A stretch of DNA of 64,000 bases from Lojkania enalia (taxonomy: Eukaryota; Ascomycota; Dothideomycetes; Pleosporales), in the NCBI GenBank assembly GCA_010094045.1, contig ML986708.1:1-64000 (forward strand), read 5' to 3'. Below, one piece after another: positions 35,497 to 47,244 of the stretch (the stretch's first letter is position 1; each line of letters starts with the position of its first letter). Under the pieces are notes generated by a model. It was given only the letters and a program-made list of their open reading frames with translations. It made no database searches and was not told the origin of the DNA. A program made the translations under genes and the position numbers.

Positions 35497-37633
35497 ATGA
35501 ATATCATCAAGCTCCAGAGGTAAGTGGTGGTTCCATGCGCCTCCGCGAGATTCCACCATAGCTAACACTGCAATGCGCCCAGGAAATACCCGCAGTTCCA
35601 GCAGGCCGAGATCTTTAGTTTGCAGGATGCCTTCCGCAAACTTGACGTCGACGACAAGGGCTACCTCGACGAAGCCACCGTCATCAAGGCGACGCAGCAG
35701 TCCGAGCACCAGCCGTACGATGTTGTGCGCCAGGCCCTGAAGGAGGTCGAGCTGGACAGCTCGAGGCGCGTAGAATTGGAAGATTATGTCGATGTGCGTA
35801 CATCATCCAGACAGATTGCATACAATTTTCTTGGAATCAGCGCGACTGACTTGGCTGGCAGCTCATCTCCAAACTCCGCGAGTCGTCGCCTGCTCAGCAG
35901 CGCATGCACACCGGTCCCACCCGTCCAAGAGCGGGCACAGGCCCTGGGAGCCCGGTGACACCGGGACACGTTCACAAGTCGAGCCATGGCGGCGGCAGAA
36001 TCCAGGTCCAAGGCTCTTCTGCGAACGTCACCCATACCATCAACGAGGACGAGCGAACCGAGTTCACGCGCCACATCAACGCCGTACTGGCCGGAGACCC
36101 ACACATTGGTGACCGGCTGCCCTTTCCCACCGATACATTCGAAATGTTCGACGAGTGCAAGGACGGCTTGGTGCTGGCCAAATTGATCAACGACAGCGTT
36201 CCGGATACCATTGACGAGCGTGTGCTGAACACGCCGGGAAGGAAAATCAAGTCATTGAATGCCTTCCATATGACAGAAAACAACAACATTGTTATTGAGT
36301 CCGCAAAGGGCATAGGATGCTCCGTGGTGAATATCGGTAGTGGGGATATTATTGAGGTGCGAGAGCATCTGATTTTGGGACTAATTTGGCAGATCATCCG
36401 ACGAGGATTGCTCGGAAAAATTGATATTAAGCTACACCCTGAGTTGTACCGACTTTTGGAGGATGATGAGACGCTGGAACAATTCTTGCGCTTGCCTCCA
36501 GAGCAGATTCTACTCCGGTGGTTCAACTACCACTTGAAGAACGCAAAGTGGCATAGGACGTAAGTTATGTGCAACCGAAAAATTGGTTTTAGAGCTAAGC
36601 TAATTTTCTTAGTGTCCAAAACTTCTCCCATGATGTTAAGGATGGCGAGAACTACACAGTTCTTCTAAACCAGCTTGCACCGGAAGTTGCTTCCCGCGCG
36701 CCTCTCCAAACCCGCGATCTTCTACAGCGCGCCGAACAGGTTCTTCAAAATGCCGACGCTCTTGGCTGCCGCAAATTCCTGACACCGACGTCACTTGTAG
36801 CTGGAAATCCTAAGCTCAATCTCGCCTTCGTTGCAAACCTTTTCAACACGCACCCAGGTCTAGATCCAATCACCGAAGAAGAAAAGGCAGACATCGAGGA
36901 CTTCGATGCGGAAGGCGAGCGTGAAGCACGTGTATTTACACTATGGCTCAACTCCTTGGACGTTTCACCGGTTGTCCAGTCCTTCTTCGAAGATCTAAAA
37001 GATGGCACTATCCTTCTCCAAGCTTTCGACAAAGTCATCCCTGGAAGTGTAAACTGGCGCCACGTCAATAAGCCCCCGCCAGGTGGTGAAATGATGCGCT
37101 TCAAAGCCCTCGAAAATACGAACTATGCCGTAGAAATCGGAAAGCAGAACATGTTCTCCCTCCCCGGTATCCAGGGCGCAGATATCACAGATGGCCAGCG
37201 CACTCTCACCCTCGGCCTCGTCTGGCAACTGATGCGGAAAGACATCGTCAACACGCTCAAGGGTCTTGCACAACGGCTTGGCAAGCGCGAAATCTCAGAC
37301 CAGGACATGATCCGCTGGGCAAACGACATGGCGCGCAAAGGCGGCAAGGGAACCCAGATCCGCTCGTTCAAGGACCAGTCGCTCGGCAACGCTATTTTCC
37401 TGCTCGACGTCCTGGCCGGCATGAAGCCCAGCTATGTTGATTATGATCTTGTCGCTCCAGGGCGCAATGATGATGAGTCGTATCAGAATGCTAAGTTGGC
37501 GATTAGCATTGCGAGGAAGATGGGAGCGACCATTTGGCTGGTGCCCGAAGATATCGTGGCGGTGCAGAGTCGGTTGATTACGACGTTTATTGGGAGTTTA
37601 ATGGCTACGCATGAGAGGATGAGAGGTCAGTGA
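35497..37633 (+). CDS. sac6: Fimbrin (actin-bundling plastin, SAC6 homologue)
   Basis: Four exons: 35497-35519, 35583-35793, 35862-36559 and 36613-37633; product 650 aa. The short first exon MNIIKLQR joins KYPQFQQAEIF, matching the yeast Sac6 start. An EF-hand-like region (AFRKLDVDDKGYLDE) lies at about residues 20-75, then a Gly/Pro linker, then four calponin-homology domains arranged as two actin-binding modules: CH1 from about 138 (DRLPFPTDTFEMFDECKDGLVLAKLIND), CH2 from about 285 (ILLRWFNYHLKNA), CH3 from about 420 (FTLWLNSLDVSP) and CH4 from about 530. It crosslinks actin filaments in patches and cables for endocytosis and hyphal tip growth. No defect is seen. Confidence 0.96.
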
Positions 37634-38109
37634 GGTCGGATTTTTTGCCCTACAGTAGGAGTTTCGGGGAGGCTGGGGTGCTGGATGAGATGTGGTGCGA
37701 AGGGCTTACTGGGGAAGGTGTTCTTTTTCCTTCTTGCTATGGGGTAAAAGACGACTGGAGATTCTCCTTTTTTTGTGAGGTTCTCTTGTAGTAGCGGATA
37801 AAAGATTCTTATGCGTGAAATTTTTTTTTTAAAAAAAAATAGTTTGTGCCGTGCGAATATGTCCATTCTGTTTGTTGCGGGTGATTGTGCTGGGCATGTA
37901 ATGTGTTGCCTTTACTACCGTACGACATCCAGGGGGAGGGGTGGGTATATTAATATCCTCTACGATCCTCTATTCCTTTTTTTACACACTTGTAGTCCGC
38001 TAGTCTTGGATTAAATATTCTTACACTGTTCGTGGATGTTTCCAGGAATGGATATGGACTATCGAGTTTCAGCGTGGAAATAACTGCTTTGTCCGCATAC
38101 GATGGCATA
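37634..38109. other. Fimbrin 3' region
   Basis: Non-coding; includes an A/T palindromic run (TTTTTTTTTTAAAAAAAAA near 37,820-37,840) and leads into the tandem array. Confidence 0.4.
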
Positions 38110-39950
38110 CTAAGATTTGTGACTAAAACATAGTTCATGGAAATAGTATAGTAAGGGGACAAAAAGTAAGAATCGTGGTTCTCGATAGGGAACTTGTCTC
38201 CATTGCAACATTTAAGACGGCTAGAGATTGAGGGCTAAAGCGCATATGGTGGCAATGATATGTGAGACAAGAAATTTGCCTGCGGCTTATCTGATTTTCT
38301 GCAAAGGAGCAATTGTATGCAAATTAGAGACTAAAAGGTCCCTGATAGAGGAAATATGGTGCGGGGACAAGGAATCATCCTATGAGTGCTATAGGGTTAT
38401 ATAAATGCACCTCCTGTCTTCTTTTCCTTTTTTTTCTTTTCCTATGTATACGTAGTTCGAGGGTTTAGACTAAAAGTGGTAATCATGCAAGAATAAGCGC
38501 TTTGGGGCTAAAAATTGAGGTGGAGATTGGCCAAGTGGAAATCGAGAACCAGAAGAACATATACGAAGATGATATAGTGCGGGGACTAAAAACAATAAGA
38601 ACGTGCCGTAAGGGGGTACTTGTCTGTGCCGCACATACTGATTTAGGCTGTGGATTCGGGACTAAAAAGGTTTTCGATAGTGAAAATGCGCTGGGACTAC
38701 AATCCCCTCGAAAGCGAATCGATGGGGACTTCGGCTTGGCTGGGTGCACCGATATGATTGTGTCACGTGTTTCTACTATCCTATTATAGTTGGCCTGTTT
38801 TCAGGCCTATATAGTCTCGCCACTGCCAGCTTCTAGCCAGGCAGGCCACTTACCCTCCTTCAATACATCAATATTTGCCTCAGCAATTGATACTGCTTGA
38901 TACACGACAGATTGCCTGGAGTTGAGGGAGTAAAGAGAGGGCACTCTTGCAATTATGGCGCGGAGACTAAAGCTTTGGGTGGATAGTCGCAATGTGGAGG
39001 TTGTTTTTCTGCATACCTAGTTGGCGTAGAATAGTTCAACAAGATGTTTGCCGTGAGACACGCTTGACGAATAGATCTTTGAGCTTGAGAATATTGACCT
39101 CTTTCTAGTAATGGGGACTAAAATTATATGCGCCGAAATTACATGGTGCGGGGACTAGAGTTCCAAATGAGGATACTAGATAGGAAATTTGCCCCCTGCA
39201 TGTGTTTACGAGGGCTCGGGATAGGGGATTAAAATGAGGGTATACACGTGCGATGGTACGGAGACTAAAAAATAAAAACAGAAAATTATAGGGAAGTTGT
39301 TTTCGTGTATTGGTTGTGGGCTGTGGTGGGAATTAAAAACAAGTCTGCCGATGATACATATTTAGAAAACAACACTCAACGCCGTCTGATAAGAAGCTCA
39401 TTTCCTGTTCTACACTACCCACAAGTACGTGCGTGGAATGTGGCACCCACTAAAGATATAATCGTAAAGAAGCATGTTTGGGAAGTAAAAGCCTAAGTTC
39501 CTCACGCAGGGGGGTATTGGGTCTAACGGCGCATGCTTAGATTGGATGCGTGGACTAAAATACATTCATTTCACAAAAAATTTTCAATTACTAAAAATTC
39601 GGTCCCAATACTCTGTTAGAAAAGTTTTCTCCTTTCCTGCACGTACTCCAGAATATGCTGTGGATTAAGGACTAAAATGAAATCCGATGAAGTCCACCGA
39701 TGTGGAGACTGAAATGTCCATATTCACTTCTAATGGAAAATTTGCCTCTTTATCTACGCATATCTACGTGATATGTGGTGCTGACTAAAAAAATGGTCCA
39801 TCGACCGGCGGTATTTTGAAAGTAAAGGCTTGAGTGTAATCTAGATATGGGAACGTTGTCTCCCCTCTGCATCTACACATAATTCTGTCAAGTGTGGACT
39901 AAAAGATTTAGTCGCAAAGAAGCATGCCTGGAAAGTAAAAATCGAATATG
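38110..39950. repeat. Degenerate tandem array, period about 112 bp, marked by GGGACTAAAA
   Basis: The box (G)GGACTAAAA recurs with strikingly even spacing. The A of ACT falls at 39117, 39228, 39332, 39449, 39554, 39671, 39784 and 39898 (steps 111, 104, 117, 105, 117, 113, 114), and upstream at 38159, 38267, 38367, 38469, 38585 and 38696 (steps 108, 100, 102, 116, 111). A second copy of the box follows or precedes at 35-50 bp in several units. Other parts of the unit also recur: a GGAANNTTGNCTCC followed by CTGCATNTAC segment (38187, 39183, 39736, 39850) and GTAAAGAAGCATG..TGG.AAGTAAAA (39463 and 39914). No long reading frame runs through it. Between 38,750 and 39,060 the register is lost. Confidence 0.8.
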
Positions 39951-41570
39951 GATGAATGTAGGGCTTTTCTGGACAACTATAAAACATTCAGAGATACAAA
40001 TATAAAAGAACCGTCTCGTGTTTGCTTGAGGTTCTAAAATCTATAGAAAAATATAGATGGTTGCTGCACGGGTTGGATGTGATCATTCCTTTGGGTAATA
40101 AAATACCTAGAAAACTCTATAACTATCAGAATATTACCATTTCTACGAAGGAAGGTAGGAAAAGTGTATAAGAGAGAAAATGATGGCGGTTCTAACTGTC
40201 TAAAAAACCTCGAGCTCTACCGTAATAGTGTTTGATTTACTTTCTAAAAGATTAATAAGAACCTTTAAATATCGATGCTCTCTTGCTAAAATTAAAAATG
40301 AAAATATTCAACCGCAAGCTTAGAGCTTTAAAGTATCTACCGCCGAGATTCGAACAAAATGCTCTATAATATAAATGTTCCCATAAGGATAAATTTCCTA
40401 TAATAAGTATCTTAATAGAGTTCTAGCTATCTAAAATCTATAAAATAATCGACTTTTATTAGTATTTACTTACTATAACTAGACTTCTATTAATAAGCTA
40501 AACGGAATATACTAGTAGTTTATAAAATACTAAATGCCCATTTCGTCGACCATTCATCCAAATCAACAAGCCCGCCTGCCAAGGCGCGCCAATCCCTCCT
40601 CTCGACGAAACTCTTAAGGCTCGACTAAAAGTACTAAGCAGCTGACTACATGCGTATTCTAAAACCCGGAACTCAATCAGCCGATGTTGCGATCTCGCTA
40701 TCATGATTTGGTCTAAAATCTTCGTACCAGTCTTATCATGAGGCTCGGATTCTACTCTCCGCACTCTTCTAACCATCGACTAAGATTTATCCTACGGATT
40801 TCATATGTGTAGGCTAGAGGTTGAGTCATATTGGCATGGCGTTTGGAGGTCACATCTAAAATCAACACGTTCCCCTCAGCATGAACTTCGGTCCAATGTT
40901 GGCTGACTTTCCCCCTCATGCCAACTCCGCTTCCAGGAACACCTAAGCGTTTCTCCTAAATTAGAAGCTTCCAAAAATCACAGATATGTTCCTCGCAACC
41001 TCGCTCTGAAATCAAGAATTCCAATGCAAGATGGCCTTCCCACCAAGGATCCGTAGTCTAAAAAGTTCGAATGTGGCTGCACATGCTAAATCCACTTCTA
41101 CTATAAAACCCAAGTACCTCAATCCTTTAGATGAAATGAATTGTTGGGAAAGCTTTGATGCTTTTGCAGGCTCTCCTGTTTCACAAGGTAATCAAAATGG
41201 ATATATTAAGAATTGATGGAGTTGCGATTAAGAATAAAATTGATATGGTTGGGATTTGGAAGTTGTGACACAGTTCATTTTCGTTGTTTATATGGCTTCA
41301 ATACTGCAAATCTTGATACATATCCTTGATGAATGATGTGCAAATATCTCTTTATGAAGAACTTAAAAACCTTAAGTGCAAAATTTCATATTCCTTTCAC
41401 AAGAGCGAAGTGAAAACAAAACAGAATATCTATACTTTCATTCGTGAAACCATACTATTGAAAACCTGTCTACTTACTTATATCCTGTACCAATTCATCC
41501 CGATTCCATCAACAGCCAACACCAAGTCTCCAAAGCCAAACACTCCATTCCCCTATCTACAACCGTCCAA
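39951..41570. other. AT-rich stretch beyond the array
   Basis: Contains scattered CTAAAA boxes to about 40,250 that may be eroded array units, then very AT-rich sequence to about 40,500. No domain was recognised in the short frames (40498-40776 minus; 41326-41679 plus). Confidence 0.4.
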
Positions 41571-44243
41571 TCAACGGTGCCCAATCCTCAAAATCCCCGC
41601 CTCACACGTATTATTCCACCACTCCATCCCCAAACTATCCATCATGAAAACTTGCGGCACATTCAACACCCCCGTATAAGCATTGAACTGAATGCCACTC
41701 AGCCCCGTGAAACCCTCATTGAAATCGACACGCATGAGCTTGCATCCGATATACAGTGGACACGCGGGTATTGAGACAGTCTGCTCGGCCGCTAGGACCT
41801 CCTTCTTGCCAACAGGATCGTAACGGTAGCCGGAGATGCGTAGTGTGCAAGGCGTGATGCCGTTGAGGGCGCAGCCGAAATAGCCGCTGTGCGCGTTGAA
41901 CCAGTATGCGGAGACGGCGGCGCGCGGGCCTGCGCCGAATTCGCCGGGCAATAAGGATCCGGCGAATGGTATACTCTTGAGTAGTGGGGCGCCAAAGGGG
42001 AGGACCATTGCGACATTCGGCTGCGAGATGGAGGGGTAGGGCTCCCAGCTGTCCGGCATGTAGACGAAACCATTTGCGAAGAACATGTGGTGATATGGAT
42101 TTGTCAATGGGCTGAGAGGGAGGGCGGTACTTCTGTTCTGGACAACAAAGGTGGCGTCGTCAAAGGTAATGTTGAACATCCCATATTCGCCGCAAGGTGT
42201 GGGTTCCGGAGGGGGTATGGCTCTTTTGGCGCCAGGTAGAACTCGAGTAGCTGGAAATTTTCGGGGGTGCTTCTTGACTACTGTCCTCATGCTTGTTGAG
42301 GCGCCGGGCGGAAATACAGCAGAAGGGATTGATGGAAGAGGTGACACTGGAGTCTCTGGAGCGGTGCGAGTTGAAATGGAGAGAGTCGCAAGGTCACTCG
42401 GCAGAGGTCCAGTCACAGTGGGGTATGTGCCAGTCCAGTAAGAGACTGTTGTGGTGATGTTTGGAGTTGGGAAGACAAAGGTCAGTGATGTATCGCCGTA
42501 TGAGAGTACTCTTGTCTGCATGCTAACCGATGAGCTGCTGCTAATACTCGAGCTACTACTGGAACTCGACGTAGTATTTCCCCACATGCTTGAAGTGATG
42601 AACGGCGGATTGGTTGAAGTAGTTATAGAAGTGATGGTTTCAAGTGTCGTTGGAGCCGAATCCGTAGAACTCAACGTTGAAGGAGAAGATGAGATAGGTG
42701 TGATTGCAGAGCTTGTTAGAGAAGAAGATGAAAGTACCGTGCTAGAGGCTATTGGTGGTGATGTAACCAAGTCTGATGATGGCAATCCAGATACAATTGA
42801 AGAAATGCTCGGAGTTGGCATTGAAGTTTGAATCGTCATTATAGAAGAACTGAGGCTGATTGTGGGGGTTGGAACGCCAGAACTTGTCGAAGTCAATGAA
42901 AGAGAAGTGCTAGAGGATAGATCAGGCGAAGACAAAGTCGGTGCTGAAGGCACAGTCGGCATTCCGCTTGATATTGGTGGCGCAGGCATTGACGATACCG
43001 GTAACGTAACACTCGATCTTGTAGAAGGCCTTGGTGATGGAACATTCATGCTGGAGGTTAAAAGGCCCGAAGATGGGGTGGGCGCAGGCACACTGGGCGA
43101 CGAGATTACCGGCGGTTGAGTCACAGACCCAGTTGACCGCGAAGCAGGTGGCGGGTTCGGAAGGACGCTCGACGAGACACCGGTTCGTGAGAAACTTGAA
43201 GATGGAGAGCCCGAAGGCGGAATAACAACCACGGTAGTCAACGAGGTCGTGATAGTCGTCTGTTCAAGTGAGCTGGTTGACAGCCAAGGCAGAGGACGAT
43301 TGGATGGTACCATGGGTGGAAGATCAACACTTGAACTACCTGTAGGAAGTGATAGCATGGGCTGTGAGCTCGACGAAACTACGGAGGACGGACTCAGCAC
43401 AGATGTTGATAGTGGAACTGTACTGGACTGGATGCTCGTTGTAAAACTGGGTGACAAGGAGCTTCCTGGTGGAAGTATAGCCGTTGAGCTCGACTTGATT
43501 GGCGGTAGTACGCCGGGTCTACTGTCTACTGTACTCATGCTTGGAATGCTCCCTGGAGCGGATAAGGTTATTGTAGGTAGAGTACGAAATTCGCTAGGCG
43601 GAGCTTGACTATTCAACCACCCTGTCGTTCCGTTGATGACCGAATAGTAGTAGGTCCCGTGCGACGGATCTGCCTGAGGCGGTGAAGTAAGAGAGATGGT
43701 GATGATAGGGCCCGGAATAGTGACATAGACAACGCTGCAGTCGTTCTGAGTGGTTTGAGCTGCAACAGGTCTAAGCGTGTGTAGGAGGAAGTCGACGCTC
43801 ATTCTGCCTGCAAAGTAAACTGCTACGACCATAACAATGAGGTGGACAAGATCTGCCCATCGCAATTGAGGAAGGGCACGGAAGAAGGCCATAACCCAGT
43901 CTCTGAAGTAGAAAATCCACTTCATGCAATGTCTCCAGCAGCGGCAGCAGATCCATTTCCTCGGTTGGAGCCCACAGCATTGGCGACTGAGACCCTTTTT
44001 ACGGCTTGCTTGGACTTGTACCTCTTTGATGCTGGCGTGATCCTGGAGCAAATCGATCCGCGGTTTAGTATCCATATAGGTAGTTGTGCTCAAAGCCGAT
44101 GGTTCATTTGGTACCTTTATGGGTGTTGAATCCGGCGTTCCGTTCTGAGATCTGCTACGCATAGTATCCGGCGTTGATTCATCGCCCTTCTGAGCCTGAC
44201 GTTTCAGCCGTCTTTTCTCTTGTTGCCGAGCACTCCGAGGCAT
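41571..44243 (-). CDS. Mucin-like single-pass membrane protein with a conserved-looking C-terminal domain
   Basis: Single exon, 890 aa from ATG 44243-44241; the frame continues open upstream to 44366 but with no ATG, only a TTG. Residues 1-110 are basic and cytosolic-looking, with a Cys cluster just before the membrane (QCCG, WICCRCW, HCMKW at about 88-108) that could be palmitoylated. One transmembrane segment lies at about 131-153. Then come about 450 residues of Ser/Thr/Pro-rich stalk, surely O-glycosylated outside. The last 200 residues (from about 690) form a compact Trp/Gly/Cys-containing domain (GEYGMFNITFDD, MFFANGFVYMPDSWEP, GIQFNAYTGVLNVPQVF) that I cannot assign to a family with confidence. 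Topology suggests type II. A wall sensor or adhesin role is inference. Confidence 0.8.
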   Translation of the reverse strand: MPRSARQQEKRRLKRQAQKGDESTPDTMRSRSQNGTPDSTPIKVPNEPSALSTTTYMDTKPRIDLLQDHASIKEVQVQASRKKGLSRQCCGLQPRKWICCRCWRHCMKWIFYFRDWVMAFFRALPQLRWADLVHLIVMVVAVYFAGRMSVDFLLHTLRPVAAQTTQNDCSVVYVTIPGPIITISLTSPPQADPSHGTYYYSVINGTTGWLNSQAPPSEFRTLPTITLSAPGSIPSMSTVDSRPGVLPPIKSSSTAILPPGSSLSPSFTTSIQSSTVPLSTSVLSPSSVVSSSSQPMLSLPTGSSSVDLPPMVPSNRPLPWLSTSSLEQTTITTSLTTVVVIPPSGSPSSSFSRTGVSSSVLPNPPPASRSTGSVTQPPVISSPSVPAPTPSSGLLTSSMNVPSPRPSTRSSVTLPVSSMPAPPISSGMPTVPSAPTLSSPDLSSSTSLSLTSTSSGVPTPTISLSSSIMTIQTSMPTPSISSIVSGLPSSDLVTSPPIASSTVLSSSSLTSSAITPISSSPSTLSSTDSAPTTLETITSITTSTNPPFITSSMWGNTTSSSSSSSSISSSSSVSMQTRVLSYGDTSLTFVFPTPNITTTVSYWTGTYPTVTGPLPSDLATLSISTRTAPETPVSPLPSIPSAVFPPGASTSMRTVVKKHPRKFPATRVLPGAKRAIPPPEPTPCGEYGMFNITFDDATFVVQNRSTALPLSPLTNPYHHMFFANGFVYMPDSWEPYPSISQPNVAMVLPFGAPLLKSIPFAGSLLPGEFGAGPRAAVSAYWFNAHSGYFGCALNGITPCTLRISGYRYDPVGKKEVLAAEQTVSIPACPLYIGCKLMRVDFNEGFTGLSGIQFNAYTGVLNVPQVFMMDSLGMEWWNNTCEAGILRIGHR

Positions 44244-44888
44244 AATGAAGAAAAAGAAGAAAATGCTGTAGCTATGTGATGCAGCTTCAAGATGTTCGTT
44301 GATGTATGATGTAGAGCAATTGGTGATGTTGCTCGTTCTGGATGTATATGTAGAGTAAGGAAGCAAAGGAGAGCGGGGCTATTTGTCCTCGATGGCAAAG
44401 CATCTCCTTCCATTTTGTTTTGTCGATGCGGCAGGATGTAGTTGAGAAGCATAGGGAAGTAGTTGCGTCTGTGAAGATGAGGCAGTCTGCACTTCAGATG
44501 TGGGAAGTAGTAGTGAAGAGGACGAAAGGAGAGATGACGCGAACAAGAATGAAAGAACGAGAGGTAGCCCCCCTACCATGAGAACACGGCTAGTGACAAC
44601 TACGCATGGACGACAAATAGCAGGGGCGAAAAGAAACGAGGATGGCCACCTGATAAAAGAGAAAGAGTAAAGGAGGGACTTTGTGTCGACAAAAGCGGTA
44701 GGATGAAATAAAGAGTAACGAAGAAGGTGCATTCAATGATGATCAAATGGAAACTGCTCATATAATATGCAGCGGATGGCAGTGCTCATCGTAAATGCAA
44801 ACTTGAACCCCATAAACTGGTGTCTGTGATTGGAAGATAGGATATATTTGCATTCATATACCTTGTTCTTAGATAAAAGAGGCCTCCA
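44244..44888. other. Promoter side of the membrane protein gene and utp18 3' side
   Basis: No separate gene seen. A 117-codon minus frame (44379-44732) is Ser/Leu-rich without a domain and overlaps the likely 5' UTR. Confidence 0.4.
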
Positions 44889-46896
44889 TCATACTCTCAC
44901 CTCCCACATCCGAATCCTCCCACTCTCACTTCCAACTGCCAATAGTGCCAACGCACCCTCTTTCTCTTCATTCTCGTCCGGCCGTCCCCAAGCTATAGCA
45001 CTGATCCTCCCCAACGGCGTCTTCTCTGTCGGCCAGTTCCTATACACGGTCGCACTCGGCAAATGGACCAGCCTCAATGCATTGTGCTTCCAACGACTCG
45101 ACATGGCCAAAATCTGCCCATCAAGAGAGAACGCTAGATGCGAGGTCGGCGTCGTAAGTTGCTGTAGAGCGCGCAGTGGCTTCGGGTTTATCGGGATACT
45201 ATTATTCGGGTCGTTGTGGTTGGATGTCAGGTTATTTTCTAGCCAAGCTCGCCGATCGTACAGATTAACAATACCGCTAGAGCTGCCCACAGCAACCCAC
45301 CGGTCGCCTCCAAGCCAGTTGTCGCGTCCACTCTTTCCTCCGACGGCAATGACTGTGGCGCCGACGGAACCTTCGTCATTCCATCGTCCTATTACGCCAT
45401 TTCTGACACTGTATTCCGTGACCTCTCCGCTCTTACCGATGATGCTAAGGCCAGTGCCGTCGCCCCACCATGCAAAGTCTGCGACGCCACCGCGAGATTC
45501 TATACGTACTTGTGTTACCCATTGCAAAGTTGAAGCGTCGAGGATATTGATAATGCCGCCACCTTTTTTTGAAGAGCCCCGCAGTGCCATGTATTTCCCA
45601 TTGGGTGAAAGCGCGAAATACTCCATCGTTCGCTGTTCATGCTGGTGTCCGTAGATTCGGCTGACTTTTTCTATTGAACCAGTTGTGAGGTTCCAGATGT
45701 GGAAGTATCGCCGACGGGCACTGAGGAAGATTCGGGAGTCGGATGGAGAAGGATGGAAGGCAGTTGTTGTGAGAGGCGTGCGCTTGATGTGGAGGGAGGT
45801 AAGAAGTGGGTTTGGATTGTGAGGATCGGAGTTTACATGATGGAGGTACAAAGTCGAGCTAGGGCCAGATGAGAGGAGTAGAGGATATGTGGGATGGAAA
45901 GAAAGCGATGTAATCGCAGACTAGTAGAACTCGAGTTAGCATGAGATGTTCGTCTTGCTGAAGAGGAACACCCACTGGTCCTTTCTGTGACACATCCTTC
46001 AACCGCTGGATATCAATTGCTCCAGACTGAAGCTTCCGCCTCTTGGCCGATCCCCCGGATAAGTTTGCCAATATATCCGCATCCTTCAACAGCCGCGCCA
46101 AGGGCTGCGTAGACAGATCATCCTCATCGTCTACATCCATATCACTTGCCGACTCCTCTCCACTCTCGCCCTCGTCCGTTTTATGCGTCCTCTTCCGCTT
46201 GGCCTTGCCAGTTGCCTGCAATACCCAGACCGGCATGGGATACAGCCTCTGATACTGCTTCCTCAATCTCCTCACATACTCCTTCCCACTAACTACATCG
46301 TCGTCCTCCGTTTCCCTCAACTTTCTCAAACGCGGCATAGACGCTAGACTAATAGATAAGCGCTCATCATCGCTATCCTCCCATGCTGGCTTATCTCCTT
46401 CATCCTCCTCCTCGGCAACCTTTGCAACAGCGGGCACCCTGGCCGATGGAGCGACAGGCCCCGAGTCAAAAAAGAACAAGTCCTGGTCCGCGACAGCCTC
46501 CAAATCCTCGTCTTCTTCTCCTCTTTCAGAATCTTCGTCAGCAAAAGCACGTGAGGTCTCCAGCGAAAAGGATTGTATGCCCTTCATGAAGCCCGCAGAG
46601 TCGCCGAAGACCAGCCTCTCTAGCTCCTCCTCCGACTCGTCCTTGTCTGGAACATCGTCCTGCTGGTCTACTATGACATCCACGGCTTCCGCATTGGCGT
46701 CACTCCCTTCCTCTGCTCCAAAGCCCTCCCATTCAGGCTCTTGTTGTGGCGGTTGCCGGGTTTTCGCGATCTGCATTTCGGTGTCGCTGGCGTGGGGTGC
46801 GCTCTCTTCGCCCTTCGCTTTCGGTGCAGGAGTTCCTTTGAAATCATCTGACTTGTGCTGCGCGCACATCATCGTCCTCGTCTTGCCGGGCGCCAT
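44889..46896 (-). CDS. utp18: U3 snoRNP / SSU processome WD40 protein UTP18
   Basis: Exons 46896-45976 and 45920-44889 with a 55-nt GT-AG intron (GTGGGT donor, branch GCTAAC), phase 0; product 650 aa. The N-terminal half is acidic and basic low-complexity with the UTP18 hallmarks EEELERLVFGD, DSDDERLSISLAS, RLRKL and SGKEYVRRLRKQYQRLYP. The C-terminal half is a seven-bladed WD40 propeller beginning SLSFHPTYPLLLSSGPSSTLYL, with MEYFALSPNGKYMALRG, GIINILDASTLQWV and a final SGRIRMWEV blade. It is a UTP-B subunit needed for 18S pre-rRNA processing in the nucleolus. The start was set at the first ATG in frame; upstream in-frame codons include no earlier ATG. Confidence 0.94.
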
Positions 46897-47244
46897 TGCG
46901 ATTGCGGAGGCGAAAATGATCGGTGTTGTGGTGGGACAGGGTAGGCTTGAGGGTTTTCGGTCGCGAAAAAATGTTGCAGGGGCGCGAGACAAGCTTTGCG
47001 GAAGGGCAGGGGTGAGCGACGTCTGCGATCGACAGTTTTTGCATACCTGCTGTATGCGGCAATGGTTCACTGATTATCAGATCGATCCTTAATTCGTCTG
47101 CCTCTCAAAAGTTATGTGTTATATATTGATAAAGTGTAGGCTTCGTCAACTCATTGCTATGTATTGCTTCCCGTCCCCAGCCCTATCATTCCTTTCGTGG
47201 CGGCATGTCGAGATTATTGATACCAAATCATTCCAACAGGGAAT
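46897..47244. other. Intergenic between tyrosinase stop and utp18 start
   Basis: About 350 bp; no gene. It acts as the utp18 promoter (minus strand) and the tyrosinase 3' region. Confidence 0.5.

Noticed and set aside
38110..39950. Could the 112-bp array be a CRISPR array?
   Set aside because: Units are degenerate, have no constant 20-40 bp repeat with unique spacers, and the genome is eukaryotic.
40340..40360. GAGATTCGAAC, another tRNA T-arm-like sequence
   Set aside because: No acceptor stem or anticodon arm nearby in this AT-rich DNA.
42151..43608. Plus-strand Gly/Val/Glu-rich frames within the mucin-like gene
   Set aside because: Antisense shadow of the Ser/Thr stalk.
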